Positions 17,882 to 27,328 of a stretch of DNA of 64,000 nt are shown piece after piece. Location: the NCBI GenBank assembly GCA_016715115.1, contig JADKBM010000011.1, forward strand, positions 1 to 64,000. The letters are read 5' to 3'. The first letter of the stretch is position 1. The number at the start of each line of letters is the position of its first letter. The translations under genes were made by a program, and so were the position numbers. The notes under the pieces are model-generated. The model saw only the letters and a program-made list of their open reading frames with translations, did not search any database and was not told where the DNA came from. The stretch comes from Acidobacteriota bacterium (GTDB taxonomy: Bacteria; Acidobacteriota; Blastocatellia; Pyrinomonadales; Pyrinomonadaceae).

Positions 17882-19234
17882 ATGAATTTGCCACTAGTTG
17901 CCATCATCGGCCGTCCGAATGTCGGAAAGTCCACATTGTTCAATCGCCTGACGGGAGCACGCACGTCGATCGTCGGCGACGAGCCCGGGATCACGCGCGA
18001 CCGCATCTACGGCGAGGTAGATTGGAAATCGAGGACCTTTCGCCTCGTCGACACGGGCGGCATCGTCCCGGACGACGAAGCGATCATTCCGGCGAATATC
18101 TTCAAACAGGCCGGACACGCGATCGCCGAGGCGCAGGCCGTTATATGGGTGGTCGATGCGCGCGTCGGCGTGACGCCGCTCGACGAGGAGATCTCGGTCT
18201 ATCTGCGGAACATCGGGAAACCGATCTTCGTTGCCGCCAACAAATCCGAGACCCGGAAAGTCGAGGAGGAAGCCGCCGAGTTTTATCGCTTTGGATTCAA
18301 TCTGACGCCGATCTCGGCCGAGCACGGCAGTTCGGTCGGCGATCTGCTCGACGAAGTATATGAAGTGCTCGAATTCGAAGAGGAAGTCGAAGAAGAGCCG
18401 TCGGACGAGATCAAACTTGCGATCATCGGTCGCCCGAACGTCGGGAAGTCGTCGCTGCTCAACAAGATCCTTGGCGAGGAACGGGTTATCGTTTCGCCGA
18501 TCGCGGGTACGACCCGCGATTCGATCGACACGCATCTGACGGTCGACGGGCAGAAGTTTCTGCTGATCGACACGGCCGGCATCAGGCGCAAGGGCAAAAC
18601 GACCGAGATGGCCGAGAAACTGTCGGTGATCATGGCGCGCAAATCGCTCGAACGCGCCGATGTCGCGATAATGGTCATCGACGCCATCGAGGGTGTTGCG
18701 AATCTTGACGCGAACATCGCCGGTTACGCGGTCGATTCCGGATGCTCCGTGATTCTCGTCGTCAACAAATGGGACGCGATCGAGGAGAAGGAAACGAACA
18801 CGATCTACGAGTTCGAGCGGGAATTGCGCCGTCATATGAAGTTTCTCGACTGGGCGCCGATGGTCACGATCTCGGCGCTCACCGGCCAGCGCGTGACAAA
18901 GATCCTGCCGCTTGTCGCGAAGGCGAACGAAGCGCGAAATTTGCGGATAACGACATCGAAGCTCAATCGCTTTTTCGAGAGTTCGATCTCGCAGCCGAAA
19001 GGCGGAACCGCGCCGGCGCCGGTCAAGGGCGGATTTTCGCGGCTCAAAGTGCAGTTTTTGACACAGGGCGGAATGCGCCCGCCGCTCTTCGTCCTGTTCA
19101 CGTCGGGCGGGAGCAAGGAGGGGCTTCATTTCTCGTATTTGCGTTATATCGAGAATCGTTTGCGCGAGGAGTTCGAGTTTTTCGCGACGCCGATCCGTTT
19201 GAAGGAACGCCACAAAGAGCGAAAGGAGAGTTGA
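17882..19234 (+). CDS. der: Ribosome-assembly GTPase Der (EngA)
   Basis: A 450-residue protein with the diagnostic two tandem GTPase domains. The first P-loop GRPNVGKST is at residues 9-17 with VDTGG and NKSE; the second, GRPNVGKSS, is near 182 with IDTAGIRRKGK and VNKWD. A C-terminal KH-like domain follows (about 355-450, QFLTQGGMRPPLFVLF). Der acts on the 50S subunit. The acidic stretch EFEEEVEEEPSDE links the two domains, as usual. Confidence 0.97.
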   Translation: MNLPLVAIIGRPNVGKSTLFNRLTGARTSIVGDEPGITRDRIYGEVDWKSRTFRLVDTGGIVPDDEAIIPANIFKQAGHAIAEAQAVIWVVDARVGVTPLDEEISVYLRNIGKPIFVAANKSETRKVEEEAAEFYRFGFNLTPISAEHGSSVGDLLDEVYEVLEFEEEVEEEPSDEIKLAIIGRPNVGKSSLLNKILGEERVIVSPIAGTTRDSIDTHLTVDGQKFLLIDTAGIRRKGKTTEMAEKLSVIMARKSLERADVAIMVIDAIEGVANLDANIAGYAVDSGCSVILVVNKWDAIEEKETNTIYEFERELRRHMKFLDWAPMVTISALTGQRVTKILPLVAKANEARNLRITTSKLNRFFESSISQPKGGTAPAPVKGGFSRLKVQFLTQGGMRPPLFVLFTSGGSKEGLHFSYLRYIENRLREEFEFFATPIRLKERHKERKES

Positions 19235-19309
19235 ATCTTGATCGCTAATTGTGAATAGTTATTTGCTAACGGTTAATCGCCGGCGAATGCCGCGCGCTTC
19301 GATTTTCTT

Positions 19310-20788
19310 ATGGACGAGATCCTGCTTCTGATCAGAATTTTCCTGTTTTCCGTGCTCTCGGTGGCGGCGGTCGGGAAATTGCTCGATCTTGAAGGCTCGA
19401 AAACGGCGGTCAAAGAATTCGGGGTTCCGGAAGATCTCGCGGAAGGCGTCGCGTACGCGCTGCCAATCATTGAAATCGGGTTTGCGATTCTTTTGCTGCC
19501 GTTGTTCACGGCGTGGTTCGGCGCGATCGGCACGTTCGTCCTGCTGGCGGTGTTCATCGGCGGAATGATCTGGCAGATCGCCAAAGGAAACGCGCCCGAC
19601 TGTCATTGTTTCGGAGCGATCCACAGCGAGCCGGTGAGTTGGAAGAGCCTTATCCGGAATGTCGTTTTCGCCGCTCTCGCGTTCTCGCTGGTCGCGCAAG
19701 GTTATTACAATCAAGGTTTAGGTGTTACGGAATTAACAATAGAAATGGCTATTCAACTGATTTTCGGAATCGCGTTCGCGGCGCTGCTCGGATTGGCGGT
19801 TTTTTATTTGAAGAAGATCTCGGAGCAGCAGACGCAGATAATGCGGCGTATTGAACTTCTCGAGGTGCTTTCGCACGAGGGCGGAAAGGAGGTCAAGCGC
19901 GAGGATATCAACGCGCCGGTAGACGGGTTGCCGATCGGCGCGGTCCTCCCGCGGTTTGAATTGAAGGACCTCGTCGGCCGGACGGTTACATCGCGAGAAC
20001 TCACGGCGCGCGGGCGTCCGATGCTCTTCTTTTTCGTGAGTCCGACGTGTACGCCTTGCACGGCATTGCTTCCCGAGATCGAAGAGTGGCAAAAGGAACT
20101 GCGCGAAACGGTCGATTTCGTGATCTTCAGCACCGGCGAAGCGTCGCTCAACACCGAGAAGTTTGGCGGAAAATCGTTCAAGCAGATTCTGCTCCAAAAC
20201 GACCGCGAGGTTGCCGAGTTGTTCCGCGCCGAGTGGACGCCGGGCGCGATCTTCATCAACTATCGCGGCGTGGTCGCCTCGCAGCCGGCGGTCGGCGACG
20301 CCGCGATCCGTGAACTCATCGGCAAGATCAAGGCCGAAGAACCGGCGAGGCTCTTCGCGCTCGCGGATGCGGGCGACTCGCTGATCGGTTCCGATGTCCC
20401 CGAGTTTGCGCTCAAGGACCTGAACGACAACGACATCAGTTCCGCCGACCTCAAAGGCAAGTCGACCCTCCTGATGTACTGGAGTATGGGTTGCGGTTAC
20501 TGCCGCGAGATGATGAAGGATCTCATCGCCTGGGATCAGGAAAAGGGTAAGGATCATCCAAACCTCGTTGTTCTTTCGCAGGGAAAGCCGGAAGACCATT
20601 CGGAACTCAAGCTCAGTTCTCCGATATTGATCGAAGAAGCCGGCAAGACGGCGGAAGCGATCGGAATGCCCGGAACTCCGTCGGCGGTAATGGTCAACGA
20701 GGACGGCAAGATCGTTTCGCAGATCGCCGTCGGCGCGTCGAATATCTGGTCTTTGGTCGGGCACGTTCCGCCGCCGTCGAACGATTGA
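19310..20788 (+). CDS. MauE-like membrane domain fused to two thioredoxin/TlpA domains
   Basis: A 492-residue fusion. The N-terminal 165 residues form a four-to-five-helix MauE/DoxX-type membrane domain with the family cysteines in APDCHCFGAIHSEP (about 100-112). Two redoxin domains follow: the first with CTPC in SPTCTPCTALLPE (about residue 248), the second with CGYC in WSMGCGYCREMMKDL (about 394) and the cis-Pro segment GTPSAVMVNEDGKI. MauE proteins act in maturation of disulfide-rich periplasmic proteins, so this should be a single-chain transmembrane redox relay (inference). It overlaps nothing but leaves only one base to tgt (TGATATG), so the two are co-translated. Alternative partners of the vitamin K epoxide reductase type are excluded by the MauE cysteine pattern. 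Confidence 0.8.
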   Translation: MDEILLLIRIFLFSVLSVAAVGKLLDLEGSKTAVKEFGVPEDLAEGVAYALPIIEIGFAILLLPLFTAWFGAIGTFVLLAVFIGGMIWQIAKGNAPDCHCFGAIHSEPVSWKSLIRNVVFAALAFSLVAQGYYNQGLGVTELTIEMAIQLIFGIAFAALLGLAVFYLKKISEQQTQIMRRIELLEVLSHEGGKEVKREDINAPVDGLPIGAVLPRFELKDLVGRTVTSRELTARGRPMLFFFVSPTCTPCTALLPEIEEWQKELRETVDFVIFSTGEASLNTEKFGGKSFKQILLQNDREVAELFRAEWTPGAIFINYRGVVASQPAVGDAAIRELIGKIKAEEPARLFALADAGDSLIGSDVPEFALKDLNDNDISSADLKGKSTLLMYWSMGCGYCREMMKDLIAWDQEKGKDHPNLVVLSQGKPEDHSELKLSSPILIEEAGKTAEAIGMPGTPSAVMVNEDGKIVSQIAVGASNIWSLVGHVPPPSND

Positions 20789-20789
20789 T

Positions 20790-21962
20790 ATGCGTCCGAT
20801 CGATTGGAAGGTGACAGCACGGGACGGCAATGCCCGGACCGGAATTCTTCAGACCCGGCGTTCGACGATCGAAACGCCGGTCTTTATGCCCGTCGGAACT
20901 CAAGGAACCGTCAAGGGTGTTCGCTTCGAGTGGCTGGAAAACGAACTCGACGCGAGAATCATCCTCGGCAACACTTATCACCTGTTTTTGCGTCCCGGAC
21001 CTGACGCGATCCGCGAACTCGGCGGGCTTCATAAGTTTTCGACCTGGAACCGTTCGTTTCTCACGGACTCCGGCGGATTTCAGGTCTTCTCCCTGACCGA
21101 TCTGCGAAAACTGACCGAGGAGGGCGTGGAGTTCCGTTCGCACATCGACGGCAGTCGGAGGTTTCTTTCTCCCGAGGTCTCAATGGAGGTCCAGGCGGCA
21201 CTCGGTTCCGAGATCGTGATGGTCTTCGACGAATGCCCGCCGGGCGACGCCGGAAAGGACCGGACACGGGAATCGCTCGAGATGACCGCACGCTGGGCGG
21301 AACGGTCGAAAGCGAGGTTCGGCGAGCTGCAAGGAAAGGCCGATTCCGGATTTTTGGACTCGGATATCGGCCCGCCGCTTTCGGGCCATCAAGCGCTTTT
21401 CGGCATCGTTCAGGGGGCCGGACATCTCGATCTGCGGCGGCAGAGCCTTGAACTGACGCGCGAGATCGGTTTTGACGGCTATGCGATCGGCGGGCTCAGC
21501 GTCGGCGAGGAAAAAAGCGTGATGTATGAAGTGCTTGAATTCCTCGCGCCGCAAATGCCGGAAGACGCGCCGCGTTACCTGATGGGCGTGGGGACTCCCG
21601 AGGACCTGATCGAAGCGGTCCGCCACGGCGTCGATATGTTCGACTGCGTGATGCCGACGCGCAACGGCCGCACCGGCGGCGTGTTCACGTCGAAAGGGAA
21701 ATTGAACATCCGAAACGCCAAATTCGCCCTTGACCAGGGTCCGCTCGACGAGGACTGTCCGTGCTCGGTCTGTCGCCGTTACTCGCGCGCCTATCTGCGT
21801 CATCTCTATCAAGCGGGAGAAATGCTTGCCGCGACTTTGATCTCGCATCATAATCTGGCGTTCTATCTGAACCTGATGCGACGCATTCGGTCGGCGATCT
21901 CTGAAGGCCGATTCGAGGCGTTTCGGAAAGATTTTTTGGCAAAGGCCGCCAACGGATCCTGA
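20790..21962 (+). CDS. tgt: Queuine/preQ1 tRNA-guanine transglycosylase
   Basis: A 390-residue enzyme that exchanges guanine-34 of tRNAs with GUN anticodons for preQ1. Seen in sequence: FMPVGTQGTVKG, the catalytic region LTDSGGFQVFSL (about 93), the ligand motif GGLSVGEEK, nucleophile segment VDMFDCVMPTRNGRTG, and the zinc site CPCSVCRRYSRAYLRHL with three cysteines and a histidine. A short extra insert (about residues 177-200) sits before GIVQGAGH. The ATG lies one base after the previous stop. Confidence 0.96.
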   Translation: MRPIDWKVTARDGNARTGILQTRRSTIETPVFMPVGTQGTVKGVRFEWLENELDARIILGNTYHLFLRPGPDAIRELGGLHKFSTWNRSFLTDSGGFQVFSLTDLRKLTEEGVEFRSHIDGSRRFLSPEVSMEVQAALGSEIVMVFDECPPGDAGKDRTRESLEMTARWAERSKARFGELQGKADSGFLDSDIGPPLSGHQALFGIVQGAGHLDLRRQSLELTREIGFDGYAIGGLSVGEEKSVMYEVLEFLAPQMPEDAPRYLMGVGTPEDLIEAVRHGVDMFDCVMPTRNGRTGGVFTSKGKLNIRNAKFALDQGPLDEDCPCSVCRRYSRAYLRHLYQAGEMLAATLISHHNLAFYLNLMRRIRSAISEGRFEAFRKDFLAKAANGS

Positions 21963-22087
21963 CGGCGTCGAACTCGGTCCGCGGTTTTTCGGAACTTATC
22001 ATACGACGGTTGCGCAAAAGCCCGCGGAGTGCTTTGATAAAATGAATTTACTTTGTCATAATTGCGTTTTTCTTTTCCGCTAAGACA

Positions 22088-22399
22088 ATGAACACATTAA
22101 TTTTGCTATTACAAGGTGAGGGCGGCGGCAGCAGTTTGATCTCGTTGCTGCCGATGATCGTCATCATTTTCGGCATCTTCTACTTTATGGTCATCCGGCC
22201 GCAGCAGAAGCAGCAGCAGAAACTCCAGGAGATGATCACGACGCTCAAGATCAACGATGAGGTCGTTACCAACGGCGGGATCATCGGCAAGATAAAGGAA
22301 ATAAAGGAGACGAGTTTCATTATTCAAAGCGCCGAAAAGTCGTTTCTCGAAGTCGGCAAACAGGCCGTCATCGGAAAGAAAGCCGAAGAAGTTAAATAG
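22088..22399 (+). CDS. yajC: Sec translocase accessory subunit YajC
   Basis: A 103-residue single-pass membrane protein. The helix ISLLPMIVIIFGIFYFMVIRP is followed by the conserved RPQQKQQQKLQEMI and the domain INDEVVTNGGIIGKIKEI. It associates with SecD and SecF, whose genes follow at once on the same strand, giving the usual yajC-secD-secF cluster. The tgt-yajC order is also the common bacterial one. Confidence 0.95.
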   Translation: MNTLILLLQGEGGGSSLISLLPMIVIIFGIFYFMVIRPQQKQQQKLQEMITTLKINDEVVTNGGIIGKIKEIKETSFIIQSAEKSFLEVGKQAVIGKKAEEVK

Positions 22400-22476
22400 G
22401 TTGTTAACTGCGAATGGTTAATAGTTGGTTGGGCGCCGGGCGTTCGATCAATTTCCAGTCAACAATTATCGATTTT

Positions 22477-24144
22477 ATGAAAAACAAAAGTTTGGCCGTT
22501 CGCACGGTCATCATCATCGCGATCATGCTGATCGGCGTATACCTCGTCTTTGGGCCTCGTCGTACTCCTGTCGGGAACGATTTCACCTGGAACGGCGTCA
22601 AGCAGAACCTGTCCGAGAACATCAATTTGGGCCTTGACCTCAAGGGCGGGTCGCACCTCGTGATGCGCGTCAAATCGGATGACTACCTGAAAAAGCTCAC
22701 CGAGAACAATGCGCAGGCCGCGCTCAACGCGGCGACCGATGCGAAACTTCCGGTTACCGGCAACGCGGTCGTTGCCGAGAACGGCAATTATCAGGTGACA
22801 TTGAACCTTTCGGATTCGACGCAGGCCGCGGCGGTCATCGACGAAGCCAAGAAAAAGGTCGATTTCAGCCAGTGGACGTCGAGCAGCAGCGGCACGTCCG
22901 TTTCGTGGTCGCTGCCGACACGGGTTCAGGAAGTCTTCAAGGAGCAGGCCGTTGAGCAAGCGCTGAAGATCATTGAAAGCCGCATCAACGCGTTCGGCGT
23001 CAAGGAGCCGACACTGCAGCGCCACGGCGCGCAGTCCTCGGGGCAAATCCTGTTGCAGATGCCCGGTGTCGACGATCCGGAACGCATCAAGAAATTGATC
23101 GGCGCCGAATCGAATCTGACGCTGATGAAGGTTGCGGGAGACTCGTTCCAAACGTACCCGACCGAAGAAGCGGCGAAGGCTTCGCTTGGCGGCACCGTTC
23201 CGGTCAACCGCAAGATCTATCCGTACGTCGAGCGGGACGACGCGCCGACGCCGACCCAGGCAAAGCCAAAGGCCACGCAGTTCATCGTCGTCGAGTATCC
23301 GGCGATCATCGAGGGCAACGAACTTCGCGACGCATCGGCGTATTCGCAATCAGGCAACGACGGAGATTTTCAGATCCAATTCAATTTGAAGCCGGCCGGC
23401 GCCCAGAAGTTCGGCGATTGGACGGGAAAGAATATCGGCAAGTATTTGGCGATCGTACTCAACAACGAAGTTAAGTCGGCGCCTGTGATCCAAGGCCAGA
23501 TCTTCGATACCGGGCAGATCACCGGACGCTTTACGAAGAGTTCGGCGGAGGACCTCGCGCTGACGCTTAAATCGGGAGCCCTTCCGGCGCAGATCGAGTA
23601 TCAGGAAGAGCGGACGGTCGGACCGAGTCTCGGCGCCGATTCGATTCGCGCGGGCGTTCGCGCCTCGGCAGGCGGTTTGGTCTTCGTCGTCATCTTTATG
23701 TTGATCTACTACCGCGGTTCGGGGATCAACGCGGTCATCGCTCTGATGCTGAACCTGTTGCTGACGCTCGCCGGTTTGATCGTGATGGATTCGACGCTCA
23801 CGCTGCCGGGAATCGCAGGACTTATTCTCGGCATCGGTATGGCGGTCGACTCGAACGTTTTGATCTTCGAGCGTATGCGCGAGGAACTGCGCGACGGACA
23901 TTCGGTCGCGACTTCGGTCTCGGTCGGATTCGACAAGGCGTTCATCACGATCATCGATACGCACGTTACGACGATCATCGCGTCGGTGATCTTGTACCTC
24001 TATGGCTCCGGGCCGATCCGCGGTTTCGCCGTGACGCTCGTTTTGGGTCTGTTGATCAACCTGTTCTCGGCCGTTTTCGTGTCGCGAACGATCTTTATGT
24101 GGCTGCTCGAACGCAAGCCCGATGCAAAGACTCTGAGCATCTAG
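22477..24144 (+). CDS. secD: Protein translocase subunit SecD
   Basis: A 555-residue membrane protein that uses the proton gradient to pull secreted proteins through SecYEG. ATG 22477 (MKNKSLAVRTVIIIAIML) is chosen because it starts the first helix; the longer reading from 22414 adds residues encoded by a repeat-like spacer. The large periplasmic P1 domain includes NLGLDLKGGSHLVMRV, ESRINAFGVKEP and PGVDDPERIKKLIG. The C-terminal RND-type helices carry LPGIAGLILGIGMAVDSNVL, with the conserved Asp, and IFERMREELRDG. Confidence 0.95.
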   Translation: MKNKSLAVRTVIIIAIMLIGVYLVFGPRRTPVGNDFTWNGVKQNLSENINLGLDLKGGSHLVMRVKSDDYLKKLTENNAQAALNAATDAKLPVTGNAVVAENGNYQVTLNLSDSTQAAAVIDEAKKKVDFSQWTSSSSGTSVSWSLPTRVQEVFKEQAVEQALKIIESRINAFGVKEPTLQRHGAQSSGQILLQMPGVDDPERIKKLIGAESNLTLMKVAGDSFQTYPTEEAAKASLGGTVPVNRKIYPYVERDDAPTPTQAKPKATQFIVVEYPAIIEGNELRDASAYSQSGNDGDFQIQFNLKPAGAQKFGDWTGKNIGKYLAIVLNNEVKSAPVIQGQIFDTGQITGRFTKSSAEDLALTLKSGALPAQIEYQEERTVGPSLGADSIRAGVRASAGGLVFVVIFMLIYYRGSGINAVIALMLNLLLTLAGLIVMDSTLTLPGIAGLILGIGMAVDSNVLIFERMREELRDGHSVATSVSVGFDKAFITIIDTHVTTIIASVILYLYGSGPIRGFAVTLVLGLLINLFSAVFVSRTIFMWLLERKPDAKTLSI

Positions 24145-24162
24145 GAAGTTTAAGAAAAGACA

Positions 24163-25224
24163 ATGTTTGAAATTTTCAAAAGTATTAGTGTTGACTGGAT
24201 GGGGAAGCGAAAGTTCCTGATCTCGCTTTCTATCATCGTATTGCTGACCGGACTGTTTTCCGCGATCGGACGTCAGTTTACGGAAGGCGGGACCGATTCG
24301 TTCAACCTTGGCGTCGATTTTCGCGGCGGAACCGTAGTGACGGCAAAATTCCGGCAGAAGCCGGAGGCGGATGCGATTCGCAGTTCGCTGCAGAATATGT
24401 CGATCGGCGAATCGATCATTCAGGATTCTACGGATAAGGGCGATGAAATGCTCATCAAGGTCCCGAACATCGGAAAACGCGAGGAATGCCCTGACACCGA
24501 CGAAGCCGGACGATGCATCGTTAAGAAGGCGCTCGACTCCTTCGGAAAGGAAGCCGAGGGCGCGACAAAGCTCGAGGACGACCCGGCCGCGGCCTACAAG
24601 ATCGTCGGAACCGATTCGGTCGGTCCCGTTGCCGGCGCGCAGCTGCGAAACCAAGCCGTCATCGCGACGCTTCTGGGGTTGATCGGCATTCTGTTCTACA
24701 TCGCGTTTCGTTACGACTGGACGTACGCGGCGGGAGCCGTTATCGCCGTTTTCCACGATGTTTTGATCACGCTCGCGTTCTTCTCCGTGTTTCAATGGGA
24801 AGTGAGTCTGACCGTGCTGGCCGCGCTTCTTACATTGGTCGGATTTTCGGTCAACGACTCGATCGTTATTTTCGACCGTATCCGCGAGAATTTGACACTG
24901 CATCGAGGTGAATCGCTCTACAAACTGACGAACGATTCGATCAATCAAACGATGTCGCGCACGATCGTCACGAACGGCCTCGTTTTCCTTTCGGTGCTCG
25001 CCTTGGTCATCTTTGGCGGCGAAGTTCTGAGAGGCTTCTCGTTGGCGTTGTTCGTCGGATCGATCACCGGAACTTACTCGACGATCGCGATCGCAAGTCC
25101 GATCGCCATCTGGTGGCAAGGAAAACTCGGGGCGGCGCAGATCAAGGAAGTTGACGTGCCGAAAGCCGAACGTCTGGCGTCGGCATCCCGGCGTCCTGTT
25201 TCTCGGAGACCGGTAACACGTTAG
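24163..25224 (+). CDS. secF: Protein translocase subunit SecF
   Basis: A 353-residue partner of SecD, 18 bp downstream. It has the first helix (KFLISLSIIVLLTGLFSAIG), the conserved NLGVDFRGGTVV, GTDSVGPVAGAQLRNQAV, and the helix motif LLTLVGFSVNDSIVIFDRIREN. A strong stem-loop terminator lies just after the stop, so the yajC-secD-secF unit ends here. The C-terminal Arg-rich tail (SRRPVSRRPVTR) is short and of no known function. Confidence 0.95.
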   Translation: MFEIFKSISVDWMGKRKFLISLSIIVLLTGLFSAIGRQFTEGGTDSFNLGVDFRGGTVVTAKFRQKPEADAIRSSLQNMSIGESIIQDSTDKGDEMLIKVPNIGKREECPDTDEAGRCIVKKALDSFGKEAEGATKLEDDPAAAYKIVGTDSVGPVAGAQLRNQAVIATLLGLIGILFYIAFRYDWTYAAGAVIAVFHDVLITLAFFSVFQWEVSLTVLAALLTLVGFSVNDSIVIFDRIRENLTLHRGESLYKLTNDSINQTMSRTIVTNGLVFLSVLALVIFGGEVLRGFSLALFVGSITGTYSTIAIASPIAIWWQGKLGAAQIKEVDVPKAERLASASRRPVSRRPVTR

Positions 25225-25236
25225 ATTATGGAACAA

Positions 25237-25284
25237 GCGTGAATCATAACGAAAAGCTTTTGTTGTGATTCACGCGTTTTTCTT
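25237..25284 (+). terminator. Rho-independent terminator after secF
   Basis: A 14-bp stem with a single mismatch (GCGTGAATCATAAC paired with GTTGTGATTCACGC), an 11-base loop and a following GTTTTTC run. It sits 12 bp after the secF stop and closes the Sec operon. Confidence 0.88.
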
Positions 25285-25346
25285 GATTCTGTTCGGAAAA
25301 GCGTCGAATAATATTTGAAAATACGGCGTAATCGGCCAAATTAATC

Positions 25347-25375
25347 TTGACTTTCGGTTTGCAAAACCTTAGACT
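25347..25375 (+). promoter_or_regulatory. Candidate sigma-70-type promoter for the tonB-exbBD operon
   Basis: TTGACT (25347-25352) and TAGACT (25370-25375) are separated by 17 bp. No other match of this quality is seen in the 378-bp gap 25285-25662, which otherwise holds no gene I can support. If used, the transcript would have a 5' leader of about 280 nt before tonB. Confidence 0.45.
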
Positions 25376-25662
25376 TCCTAACGTTGCTGGTCAATTAAAT
25401 AAGTTGTAACTGCGCTTCTTCGAGGTCCTTTTCAGGAAAGCGACAAGGGAGTTATCAGTGGCTTTGCGTTTGAGGCCGGCATGATTTCTATACCACCCCG
25501 CGATTTGTGAAAAGGCTAAAAAGAAGACCGAAGAAATCAGAGTTTTTGTCCGACGAGTGTCGTCTTGCGATGATAGCTTGAAGTTCGAACACCTATATTT
25601 GCAATCATAAGATTCGTAACCTTTGACGCAAGTTTGGCACCGGAAAAAGGAAGGATAAAAAG

Positions 25663-26478
25663 ATGTTAGACCAATTAGTTGAATCAAAGAATAATTCAGC
25701 GGAGAACACCCGGCGCAGCGAGTTTTTGCTGGCTACATTCATCATTTTTGTGATCGCGCTCTTGAGCGGATGGACCTACAGTCTGTTTGCCAAGGATTAC
25801 GGAATGGGGTCGGGCGATCTTGATATTTCGAGCCTCGTCGCCCCGGTCGCGCTCCCGGAAGAGGCGCCGCCGCCGCCCGAGCCGGAAGTCAAGCAGGAAA
25901 AAACCACAAAGACCAACTCGGACGACATTGTCCTAAAGGAAACATACGCCAGGCTCGACCAGGAAGTTAACTTGAAAGAGGTTGACAAGGGAGCCAGGGA
26001 CGTCGTCGATGCTTCGAAGTTTGACCTATCGCGCGTCAAGAAGGGTGCTGAAAACAGCATTCCGACGAACGCGACCCGTCAGAGCAATGAAGGCGGTGGC
26101 GGGATTGAACAGTCCGTCGCTCCGACGAAATCCAAGGATGACGAGGATTTCGAGAAGGTTGCCGTCAAGACTTCCACTCCGACCCCGAAACCGGTTCCGA
26201 GGATCATTTCCGGCGGCGTCGTCAACGGTAAGGCGACGAACCTTGTCAAGCCGCCGTATCCGGCCGCTGCCCGTGCCGTTCGCGCAAGCGGTGCGGTCAA
26301 CGTTCAGGTGACGATCGACGAGAACGGAAACGTGATTTCGGCATCCGCCGTCTCCGGTCATCCGCTTCTTCGGGCCGCTGCGGCGTCTGCCGCCCGCTCA
26401 TCGAAGTTTTCTCCGACGCTTCTCTCGGGACAGCCGGTGAAGGTAACGGGCGTGATCGTTTACAATTTCCAGCCGTAA
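25663..26478 (+). CDS. TonB family energy-transducer protein
   Basis: A 271-residue protein with one N-terminal helix (about 18-38, LLATFIIFVIALLSGWTYSLF), a Pro/Glu/Lys-rich periplasmic spacer (PEEAPPPPEPEVKQE), and a C-terminal TonB domain (about 185-271) with VKPPYPAAARAVRASGAVNVQVTIDENG split over the YPAAAR box and ending VTGVIVYNFQP. It couples the proton motive force, gathered by ExbB-ExbD, to outer-membrane receptors. GGAAGG lies upstream of the ATG. ExbB and two ExbD genes follow in order. Confidence 0.88.
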   Translation: MLDQLVESKNNSAENTRRSEFLLATFIIFVIALLSGWTYSLFAKDYGMGSGDLDISSLVAPVALPEEAPPPPEPEVKQEKTTKTNSDDIVLKETYARLDQEVNLKEVDKGARDVVDASKFDLSRVKKGAENSIPTNATRQSNEGGGGIEQSVAPTKSKDDEDFEKVAVKTSTPTPKPVPRIISGGVVNGKATNLVKPPYPAAARAVRASGAVNVQVTIDENGNVISASAVSGHPLLRAAAASAARSSKFSPTLLSGQPVKVTGVIVYNFQP

Positions 26479-26571
26479 GGGCAAGTATCTCAGGGCTGCG
26501 AGCGGTCTGAACGGCCGACTCGCGGCTCACATTGCAATAATAAATTTTTCGATTTCTTTGGAGGAAAACAA

Positions 26572-27300
26572 ATGACTTTTTTAGTTAGCCTTTTGGGCTT
26601 ATTGTTCAGCGAAGGCGGCGGCGTTTCGTTCGGCATTTATGACATCGCGAAGAGTTTGACGATTCCGGGTTGGGTCGTTATCTTTACACTTCTCGCGCAG
26701 GCGGTTTACATGATCGCGGTCGGCATCGAACGCTGGTTGACCTACAACAAGGCAAAGCAGCAGTCGCGTCAGTACGCTCCGAAAGTTGCTCAGGCTTTGA
26801 AGAACAGCAACATCGATGAAGCGATCAACATCAGCGACAAACATAAGGATTCGCACCTGGCTATGGTCGTCTCGTCGGGATTGAAAGAGTTCCAGGCTCA
26901 TCAGGGCAACTCGAACATTTCGGCCGATGAAATGGAAGCTTCGAAGCGTGCTCTCGAACGCGCGATCGCGGTCAAGACGGCTGAACTCAAGCGTGGTCTC
27001 GCGGGTTTGGCGACGGTCGGTTCGACGGCTCCGTTCGTCGGTCTGTTCGGTACGGTCGTCGGTATCATCGGCGCGTTCCAGGCTTTGAGAACGAATGAAA
27101 CGGCGGGCATCGGCGCGGTCGGCGGCGCGATCGCTGAAGCGTTGGTCGCGACGGCTTTCGGTATCGCGGTGGCTATTCCGGCGGTGTGGCTGTTCAACTA
27201 CTTCGTCAACAAGGTGACGAGCTTCGGCGTTGAGATGGAAAACTCGGCTTCGGAACTGGTTGACTACTTCATCAAACAGCGCTCGAAGCAGTTGAACTAG
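26572..27300 (+). CDS. exbB: MotA/TolQ/ExbB proton channel protein
   Basis: A 242-residue inner-membrane protein. Helix 1 is near 25-45, and the MotA/ExbB signature covers about 125-225: GLATVGSTAPFVGLFGTVVGI and the region around EALVATAFGIAVAIPAVWLFNYF with three helices in total. A GGAGG ribosome site precedes the ATG. It forms the stator with the two ExbD proteins encoded next and drives the TonB upstream. TolQ is an alternative, but no TolA/TolB genes are near. Confidence 0.9.
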   Translation: MTFLVSLLGLLFSEGGGVSFGIYDIAKSLTIPGWVVIFTLLAQAVYMIAVGIERWLTYNKAKQQSRQYAPKVAQALKNSNIDEAINISDKHKDSHLAMVVSSGLKEFQAHQGNSNISADEMEASKRALERAIAVKTAELKRGLAGLATVGSTAPFVGLFGTVVGIIGAFQALRTNETAGIGAVGGAIAEALVATAFGIAVAIPAVWLFNYFVNKVTSFGVEMENSASELVDYFIKQRSKQLN

Positions 27301-27328
27301 TCGTAAGCGTTCAAGGGAGAAATTAGTT

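Noticed and set aside
17894..19213. A 439-codon open frame on the minus strand
   Set aside because: Antisense shadow of der.
23350..25236. A 628-codon open frame on the minus strand
   Set aside because: Antisense shadow of secD and secF, whose motifs are complete.
25391..25687. A 98-codon minus-strand frame upstream of tonB
   Set aside because: It overlaps the likely promoter and the tonB start, and its product has no coherent helix, signal or domain pattern.
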